Shown piece by piece: positions 24,663 to 29,526 of a DNA stretch of 29,526 nt (position 1 is the first letter of the stretch; each line of letters starts with the position of its first letter). The translations under genes were made by a program, and so were the position numbers. A model generated the notes under the pieces. That model was not told the DNA's origin. It worked only from the letters and a program-made list of their open reading frames with translations, and ran no database searches. The DNA is from RGIG1995 sp045645205 (lineage in GTDB: Bacteria > Bacillota > Clostridia > Oscillospirales > CAG-272), in contig JAZRIJ010000071.1 of NCBI GenBank assembly GCA_045645205.1, positions 1 through 29,526 on the forward strand, read 5' to 3'.

Positions 24663-26108
24663 ATGAAAATTATGGAATATATAAAGAATAACAAAAAATA
24701 CATAACAATTATCACGGCGGCATTTTTGGGGGGTGCCGTTATTGTTGCGCTTTTATGTGTTTTTTTGAATAACAGGGCTGTCCATGTTGGCGGCTTTGTC
24801 AATGAAACAACGGTAAGTCCGGAAATGTCTCCTACAGGTACTGCAATGGATAGTGATGAAACAAAACCCCCGGAAGAAACCAAAGTCTACATAAATAAAT
24901 ATGTACCAATTGAGATGAGAAGCAACGGTATTGATGTATCAAAGTGGCAGGTAGGTATCGATTGGGAGTCTGTTAAGCAAAGCGGAATTGAATTTGCAAT
25001 TGTAAGAATAGGATACCGAGGCGAAAACGGTGTTATTTATAAGGATGAGTATGCCGAGTATAATTTGCAGCAGGCAGATAAAAACGGAATTTTGGTGGGA
25101 GTATATTTCTTTTCTACGGCAATAAATACACAAGAAGTAAAAGAGGAAGCTGATTGGGTATTAAACTTTATTGAGGGTCATAGTATATCATATCCCGTTG
25201 TATATGATTGCGAAGGATATAAAGACCCTGACAGCAGAATGTTTAACGTTTCTGCCACAGAAAGAACAAACAATGCTCTTGTTTTTCTTGAAAAAATATC
25301 GGATGCAGGGTATGATACAATGCTTTACGGTGCAAGAAATGAGCTTATGGATCCTGTATGGTGGGAGACACAAAGGATAGAGACAGAGCATAAAATATGG
25401 GTTGCGCAGTATTCGGATATAATATATCCTGAAAAAGATTTTCCTGACTATATTGGCAGATGTGATGCGTGGCAATATACAAACAAGGGAAACATAAGCG
25501 GAGTTGATACTGAGGTTGATATGGTTGTGTGTTACTTTAAAAAAGAGAAAGCTCAACCTAAAAACCCCGACAAGACTCCACAGCAGATTATCGATGTACC
25601 TATTGAAACACAACCTGTAGATAATGTAACTCACGGTGTGCAGTTCCGACCGCACAGCGATAGTGTAACGGCAAAAATACTTGTAAATCTGCGTTCACTT
25701 CCATCGACGGTTTCGGGAGAGGTCGTTGGTACGCTGAAAAGCGGCGAGTTTCTTGAAAGGACCGCCGTAAGCAATCAAGGTTGGTCAAAGCTGATTTACA
25801 ACGGGCAGGAAGTGTACGCAGTATCCAGCTATTTGTCTACTGAGGTAATTATTCAGACGACAGAACCACCTATTGATGCGCGTTATGTTTTTGAACCTGT
25901 GGAAGAAAATGTAACTGCAAAAATCGAAACAAATTTAAGAACCGAGCCTACAACAAACGGATCGAAAATTGTGTATGTATTAAAAAACGGTGAATTTGTA
26001 AAAAGAATAGGTATAAATACAACAACCGGTTGGTCAAAATTAGAATATAACGGAAATATTGTGTACGCAGTTTCATCATATTTGACGGTGCAAAATATTG
26101 CTGAATAA
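24663..26108 (+). CDS. membrane-anchored GH25 lysozyme with two C-terminal SH3 domains
   Basis: A 481-residue muramidase-type protein. A short cytoplasmic head and one membrane helix (about 13-35) are followed by a Thr/Glu-rich linker and a glycoside hydrolase family 25 domain (about 88-295). The GH25 domain begins GIDVSKWQVGIDW with D91 and has the D-x-E catalytic pair D182-C-E184 in VVYDCEGY, then WVAQYS and DAWQYTNKGNISGVDTEVDM. Two bacterial SH3 repeats (about 335-395 and 415-478) each hold NLR-S/T-x-P, GWSKL-x-YNG and VYAVSSYL, suited to wall binding. All catalytic residues seem present, so it should cleave the MurNAc-GlcNAc bond. There is no clear cleavage site, so it probably stays anchored. 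An alternative ATG lies at 24672; both ribosome sites are weak. Confidence 0.92.
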   Translation: MKIMEYIKNNKKYITIITAAFLGGAVIVALLCVFLNNRAVHVGGFVNETTVSPEMSPTGTAMDSDETKPPEETKVYINKYVPIEMRSNGIDVSKWQVGIDWESVKQSGIEFAIVRIGYRGENGVIYKDEYAEYNLQQADKNGILVGVYFFSTAINTQEVKEEADWVLNFIEGHSISYPVVYDCEGYKDPDSRMFNVSATERTNNALVFLEKISDAGYDTMLYGARNELMDPVWWETQRIETEHKIWVAQYSDIIYPEKDFPDYIGRCDAWQYTNKGNISGVDTEVDMVVCYFKKEKAQPKNPDKTPQQIIDVPIETQPVDNVTHGVQFRPHSDSVTAKILVNLRSLPSTVSGEVVGTLKSGEFLERTAVSNQGWSKLIYNGQEVYAVSSYLSTEVIIQTTEPPIDARYVFEPVEENVTAKIETNLRTEPTTNGSKIVYVLKNGEFVKRIGINTTTGWSKLEYNGNIVYAVSSYLTVQNIAE

Positions 26109-26125
26109 AGGTGAGGGTGATATAT

Positions 26126-26896
26126 TTGGAAGAAAATTCTAATTCTTACGAAAAGCTTTTGGAGCTTATTTTAGATATCGGTGAAGCAATGGTTTTTGCA
26201 GGCGCTGAGATAAGCAGAGTGGAAGATACCATTACAAGAATGGGTAAGGCATACGGTGCAGTAAAGACAGATATATTTGCGCTGACTTCCATACTGTTTT
26301 TGACTGTAACTTTTCCTGATGGAATTGTAAAGACACAGGCAAGAAGGGTTATATCAGGTGGTCAAACAAACTTTGTAAAAATAGAAAAGCTTAATGCCCT
26401 AAGCAGAATGTGCTGTAAACAAGCGCTTACGAGAGAAGAACTTAAGGCAGAAATTGACAGAATTAATAGCAATTATATTCATAAAATTTACTCGTATTTG
26501 GGATATATACTTGCAGCTGCAGGATTTTCTGTTTTTTTTGGTGGAACGATTTTTGACGCACTTGTTTCAGGGTGTTTTGCCGTAATAATATGTTATATAT
26601 CCTACTTTTTGTCGCCCAGAATTCCCAATAAAGTTTTTTATTACTTTATTACGTCGCTTTTGGCAGGCTTTGGAATATGTTTGGTAGCCAAGTATATTCC
26701 AACGCTTCACGCGGATAAGATAATTATAGGAGATATAATGGTTCTTGTTCCCGGAATTGCAATGACCGTCGCAGTCAAAAATATGCTTATAGGCGATACG
26801 CTTTCAGCCTTGTTAAAGCTAACCGAATGTCTTATATGGACCTGTGCTTTGGCAGGTGGATTTATGATACCTATAAGTATCCTGCTTGGAGGTTAA
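26126..26896 (+). CDS. ThrE-type threonine/serine exporter, large part (DUF1212)
   Basis: The N-terminal half of a ThrE-like exporter, here a separate gene of 256 residues. A cytoplasmic domain starts LDIGEAMVFAGAEISRVEDTITRMGKAYG, with the family pattern G-E-x-x-x-x-x-G-A-E-x-x-R-V-E-D-T, and runs through VRRVISGGQTNFVKIEKLN-like sequence. About five membrane helices follow from residue 120 on. Family members export threonine and serine in Corynebacterium; the substrate here is inferred. The frame is open from GTG 26111, but TTG 26126 has AGGGTGA five bases upstream and fits the family start better. It lies 17 bp after the lysozyme stop and 3 bp before its partner. Confidence 0.88.
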   Translation: MEENSNSYEKLLELILDIGEAMVFAGAEISRVEDTITRMGKAYGAVKTDIFALTSILFLTVTFPDGIVKTQARRVISGGQTNFVKIEKLNALSRMCCKQALTREELKAEIDRINSNYIHKIYSYLGYILAAAGFSVFFGGTIFDALVSGCFAVIICYISYFLSPRIPNKVFYYFITSLLAGFGICLVAKYIPTLHADKIIIGDIMVLVPGIAMTVAVKNMLIGDTLSALLKLTECLIWTCALAGGFMIPISILLGG

Positions 26897-26899
26897 GCT

Positions 26900-27340
26900 A
26901 TGAGGGACATTGTAATTCAACTTATTTCAGCTTTTGTGGGCGGCTTGGGATTTGCTTTGATTTTTAACTCAGGGAAGAAAAAACTTTTGCCATCTACATT
27001 AGGCGGTATACTGGTGTGGGCTGTTTACTTGTTTTTTATATTTTTAAATTCAGGGGTATTTTTAGCAGCAATTGCGGCGTCAGCGTTTTGCCAAATCTAT
27101 TCCGAAATATTAGCAAGAATATTAAAATCTCCTACGACCGTTTTCTTTATTCCTGCGATCGTTCCTCTTGTTCCCGGAGGATCTTTGTATTATGCGATGT
27201 ACTATGCTGCTCTAAATGATTGGGACAAATTCACATATTACGGTGTTTCGACCTTGCAGGTTGCATTTGGTATAGCTGTAGGCGCAAGCTTTGTTTCGGC
27301 GATATTATTACTTTTGCCTAAAAAGAAGGTAAAAAATTAG
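26900..27340 (+). CDS. ThrE-type threonine/serine exporter, small part (DUF3815)
   Basis: A 146-residue protein of four to five membrane helices that forms the second half of the split ThrE exporter. Visible landmarks are FVGGLGFALIFNSGKKKLLPSTLGGILVWAVYLF-like helices and the conserved IPAIVPLVPGGSLYYAM motif. It starts three bases after the large part ends, behind a TTGGAGG ribosome site. The two are surely co-expressed and probably form one transporter. In other bacteria they are fused in one chain. Confidence 0.9.
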   Translation: MRDIVIQLISAFVGGLGFALIFNSGKKKLLPSTLGGILVWAVYLFFIFLNSGVFLAAIAASAFCQIYSEILARILKSPTTVFFIPAIVPLVPGGSLYYAMYYAALNDWDKFTYYGVSTLQVAFGIAVGASFVSAILLLLPKKKVKN

Positions 27341-27372
27341 TTTGGTTTTTTATTTGAAAAGAAGGTAGAAAA

Positions 27373-28767
27373 ATGACTCTTATAAAAAAGAATATTTTCA
27401 GCAAACGTAATGATGTTGATATGACAGAGGGGAATATTGTAAGAAATATTATTTTATTTGCTTTTCCTCTTTTAATAGGCAATCTATTTCAACAGCTTTA
27501 TAATATGGTCGATACTTGGGTTATAGGGCAAACAGGTCATGATGGCGCTTACGCGGCTGTAGGAAGTGTTGGTCCTATTATTAACATATTAATTGGCTTT
27601 TTTGTTGGTTTATCAAGCGGAACAAGTGTAGTTGTATCTCAGTTTTACGGAGCAAAAGACTATAAAAAAGTACATAAAACCGTACATACAGCAATTGCCG
27701 CTACAGTCATAATGGGGATAATTTGTACGATAATAGGTGTAGTTATGACACCTGTATTTCTTGATCTTATGCTTCACGGCAAGAATGGAGATGTATATCC
27801 TTATGCAAAAATTTATCTTATTATATACTTTTCCGGAATAATGGGATTAATGCTTTATAACATGGCGTCAGGTATTCTTCGCGCTGTTGGAGACTCAAAA
27901 CGTCCGTTTTACTTTTTATTATTGTCCTCTGTTGTGAACATAGTACTTGATTTTGTGTTTGTATACGGTTTTAATATGGATGCAGACGGTGTTGCTTTGG
28001 CGACGGTTATAGCACAGTGGGTATCTGCAATTCTTGCGATTGCTTTGTTGCTTAAAAATGAGTCGTGCGTAAGGCTGTTTATAAAAGATATAAGAATAAG
28101 CAGAAAAATGCTTGGAAAAATTATATATATAGGTTTTCCTGCAGGCTTACAAATGGCAATTACAGCTTTTTCAAACGTTTTTGTTCAGTCGTATATTGCC
28201 AATGTCAACGGAAATGCAACACATATTCTTGGCGGATGGACATCTTATTCAAAAGTAGATATGTTTATGTTTCTTCCGGTCCAGTCTATAGCACTTGCAG
28301 TAACTACATTTGTCGGACAGAATGTCGGTGTAGGAAACTATAAAAGAGCAAAAAAGGGAACCTTTGCTGCGATTGGGGCCGCTCTTTGTATAATATCGTG
28401 TATTATTATACTTACTATGATTTTTTGTCCTTTTCTTGTGAAAATTTTTAACAGAGATGAAGAGATAGTGCGGTACGGCAGTTTGCTTTTAATGTGGCTT
28501 TCGCCATTCTATGTATTACCGTGCGTAAATCAAATTCTTGCAGCTTCGCTGAGAGGAATGGGCAACAGTACAGCTCCTATGATAATTATGCTTTCATCTT
28601 TTGTAGGTTTCAGACAACTATACTTGTATGTTGTATCAAATTATATATCTAATGAAATTCTTCCGGTAGCTTTTAGTTATCCTGCTGGGTGGTTTGTATG
28701 TATGGTTTCACTCGTCTTGTACTATAAATTTTATAAACCAAAAAGAAATATTATCGTAGATACATAA
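27373..28767 (+). CDS. MATE family efflux transporter
   Basis: A 464-residue membrane protein with about twelve helices in two MatE halves. The first half starts MTEGNIVRNIILFAFPLLIGNLFQQLYNMVDTWVIGQ and holds AAVGSVGPIINI and FFVGLSSGTSVVVSQFYGA. The second begins GFPAGLQMAITAFSNVFVQSYI and has ALAVTTFVGQNVGVGNYKRAKKG. MATE proteins use sodium or proton gradients to expel drugs or metabolites; the substrate cannot be told. The length is normal and there is no damage. It follows the exporter genes by 32 bp, with a GAAGG ribosome site. An AT-only 9-bp inverted repeat lies over its stop (28746-28772) but lacks a T-run. Confidence 0.93.
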   Translation: MTLIKKNIFSKRNDVDMTEGNIVRNIILFAFPLLIGNLFQQLYNMVDTWVIGQTGHDGAYAAVGSVGPIINILIGFFVGLSSGTSVVVSQFYGAKDYKKVHKTVHTAIAATVIMGIICTIIGVVMTPVFLDLMLHGKNGDVYPYAKIYLIIYFSGIMGLMLYNMASGILRAVGDSKRPFYFLLLSSVVNIVLDFVFVYGFNMDADGVALATVIAQWVSAILAIALLLKNESCVRLFIKDIRISRKMLGKIIYIGFPAGLQMAITAFSNVFVQSYIANVNGNATHILGGWTSYSKVDMFMFLPVQSIALAVTTFVGQNVGVGNYKRAKKGTFAAIGAALCIISCIIILTMIFCPFLVKIFNRDEEIVRYGSLLLMWLSPFYVLPCVNQILAASLRGMGNSTAPMIIMLSSFVGFRQLYLYVVSNYISNEILPVAFSYPAGWFVCMVSLVLYYKFYKPKRNIIVDT

Positions 28768-28775
28768 TATTTCTA

Positions 28776-28804
28776 TTGACATATTTTGAGAATTGTCGTA
28801 TAAT
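28776..28804 (+). promoter_or_regulatory. consensus promoter of the HMA/P-type ATPase unit
   Basis: TTGACA (28776-28781), a 17-bp spacer and TATAAT (28799-28804): a perfect consensus. Transcription should begin near 28811, about 105 nt before the first recognised gene. Confidence 0.85.
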
Positions 28805-28810
28805 TTTGTC

Positions 28811-28873
28811 ATGAAAAGATTATTGGCTTTTTGCAAAAAATGCAGAAGGCCAATAAAAATAGAAAACAATTGA
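28811..28873 (+). CDS. candidate 20-codon leader peptide with a CxxC motif
   Basis: A small frame of 20 codons, MKRLLAFCKKCRRPIKIENN, running from ATG 28811 to TGA 28873. It contains a C-K-K-C metal-type motif (C8, C11) in a basic context and lies between a perfect promoter and a metal-transport unit. The ATG falls at the expected transcription start, so the message would be nearly leaderless; there is no Shine-Dalgarno. The frame may be chance, since a long hairpin occupies most of it. Confidence 0.3.
   Translation: MKRLLAFCKKCRRPIKIENN
28821..28855 (+). promoter_or_regulatory. 15-bp leader hairpin in the metal-transport transcript
   Basis: Arms 28821-28835 (TATTGGCTTTTTGCA) and 28841-28855 (TGCAGAAGGCCAATA) pair along all 15 positions, with two G-T wobbles and an AAAAA loop. 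An A-run rather than a T-run follows, so it is not a normal terminator on the + strand. It occupies the early transcript and overlaps the small CxxC frame. Confidence 0.65.
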
Positions 28874-28888
28874 AAGATTGTTCAATTG
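28867..28888. promoter_or_regulatory. perfect 8-bp inverted repeat, possible operator
   Basis: CAATTGAA, a 6-bp spacer AGATTG, then TTCAATTG. The dyad form is like ArsR/SmtB or MerR-type operators. It lies downstream of the promoter and 28 bp before the HMA gene. No regulator gene is adjacent within the window. Confidence 0.5.
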
Positions 28889-28915
28889 ATAATTTGTTGT
28901 AGTAAGGGGAATAGT

Positions 28916-29134
28916 ATGAGAAAGACATACAAAATTGAAGTTGACTGTGCAAACTGCGCAAACAAGATGGAGATTATAGCAAATAAGGTAGAGGGTGTAA
29001 AAAGTGTAGCTATAAACTTTATGGCGCTGAAAATGAATGTGGAATTTGAAGATGATTGCAATGTGAAAGCTGTTATGGAAAACGTCTTAAAGGAATGCAA
29101 AAAGATAGAAAAGGATTGCGAGATATATTTTTAA
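28916..29134 (+). CDS. stand-alone heavy-metal-associated (HMA) domain protein
   Basis: A 72-residue HMA/ferredoxin-like domain with the metal-binding pair in VDCANCANKME (C11, C14; a C-x-x-C without the usual preceding M-x), then IANKVEGVKSVAINFMALKMNVEF. It probably binds a soft or transition metal and passes it to the P-type ATPase encoded next, which itself starts without an HMA domain. The frame is open from TTG 28886, but ATG 28916 has AAGGGGA five bases upstream and gives a normal HMA length. The gap to the ATPase start is 19 bp. Confidence 0.88.
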   Translation: MRKTYKIEVDCANCANKMEIIANKVEGVKSVAINFMALKMNVEFEDDCNVKAVMENVLKECKKIEKDCEIYF

Positions 29135-29153
29135 ATACATAATGGGGGTATAT

Positions 29154-29526
29154 ATGACAAATAAGCAGAAAAGGGTATTGGCGAGAATAATTGCATCATT
29201 TGTTTTGACATTGCTTATTGGTTTTTTATCTGTCTCTGATAATTTAAAATTTGTATTGTTTTTAGTTCCTTACTTATTAGTTGGATATGATATACTGCAC
29301 AGTGCGGTCAGAGGTGTCAAAAATAAACAGCCTTTTGATGAAAATTTCTTGATGGCTGTTGCAACTGTAGGTGCATTTGTTCTCGGTGAGTACACTGAGG
29401 GAGTATTTGTTTTGCTCTTTTATCAGATTGGAGAGCTTTTTCAGGGGTATGCGGTAGGCAGATCACGAAAAAATATTGCTTCTTTAATGGACATACGCCC
29501 TGATTATGCAAATATAGAAAATGAAA
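29154..29526 (+). CDS. heavy-metal translocating P1B-type ATPase, N-terminal part (cut by window end)
   Basis: Only the first 124 codons are present; the gene runs off the right edge. The ATG follows a GGGGGT ribosome site. Three to four membrane helices are visible (RIIASFVLTLLIGFLS, FVLFLVPYLLVGYDIL, FLMAVATVGAFVLGEYTEGVFVLLFY), then GELFQGYAVGRSRKNIASLMDIRPDYAN, characteristic of CadA/ZntA-like metal pumps. The catalytic DKTGT and the CPx motif lie outside, so the metal (Zn/Cd/Pb, or Fe/Co) cannot be told. It lacks an N-terminal HMA domain, which the preceding gene supplies separately. Confidence 0.9.
   Translation, partial: MTNKQKRVLARIIASFVLTLLIGFLSVSDNLKFVLFLVPYLLVGYDILHSAVRGVKNKQPFDENFLMAVATVGAFVLGEYTEGVFVLLFYQIGELFQGYAVGRSRKNIASLMDIRPDYANIENE

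Noticed and set aside
28746..28772. AT-only 9-bp inverted repeat over the MATE stop as a terminator
   Set aside because: It has no G-C pairs and no T-run, and it touches the next promoter's -35 region. Too weak to call.
1..29526. CRISPR array, insertion sequence, prophage or toxin-antitoxin system
   Set aside because: No regularly spaced repeats, transposase, integrase, phage structural genes or paired small toxin/antitoxin frames were found on reading both strands.

Overview
This 29.5-kb window is chromosomal DNA from a low-GC Clostridia-type Firmicute, plausibly an Oscillospirales/Ruminococcaceae-like lineage. The taxonomic guess rests on AT-rich codon use, strong GGAGG-like ribosome binding sites, TTGACA/TATAAT promoters with 17-bp spacers, and the gene orders nusB-xseA-xseB-ispA-tlyA-nadK-argR-recN and murB-rapZ-whiA-dnaE. 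No rRNA, tRNA, CRISPR array, insertion sequence, prophage or integrase was seen. All genes but one (an alpha/beta hydrolase at 18.1-19.1 kb) lie on the + strand.

Region 1 (about 123-7663) is a tight housekeeping operon behind a near-consensus promoter at 123-151: nusB, a TsaD/Kae1-like paralog, xseA, xseB, ispA, a TlyA-type RNA methyltransferase, nadK, argR and recN. Gaps are 26 bp or less and several genes overlap. The dxs gene usually found between ispA and tlyA is absent. Region 2 (7740-13896) carries murB, rapZ, whiA and dnaE. The yvcK gene that usually separates rapZ from whiA is missing and WhiA is about 60 residues short. A class A penicillin-binding protein with its own promoter follows (14002-16737), ending near a strong hairpin that also overlaps the start region of a TspO gene.

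Region 3 (16.8-20.1 kb) is a set of singly transcribed accessory genes: TspO, a DUF4430-like lipoprotein with a perfect promoter and terminator, a divergent membrane-anchored alpha/beta hydrolase, and a YitT-family membrane protein. Region 4 (20.2-24.4 kb) looks like one operon. It encodes an ECF-like sigma factor, an overlapping single-pass membrane protein that is probably its anti-sigma factor, an unrecognised lipoprotein, an AlgI-like MBOAT acyltransferase and an AlgJ/AlgX-like DHHW protein, and it ends at a strong terminator. Together these suggest regulated O-acylation of a cell-envelope polymer.

Region 5 (24.5-28.8 kb) has a membrane-anchored GH25 lysozyme with two SH3 domains, a two-gene ThrE-type exporter and a MATE transporter. 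Region 6 (28.8 kb to the end) is a metal-handling unit. A consensus promoter is followed by a leader with a 20-codon CxxC micro-ORF folded into a 15-bp hairpin, then a perfect 8-bp inverted repeat, a stand-alone HMA metallochaperone-like protein, and a heavy-metal P-type ATPase cut by the window edge. The least explained elements are the leader of region 6, the SD-sequestering hairpin in front of tspO, and the sigma/lipoprotein/MBOAT/DHHW operon.
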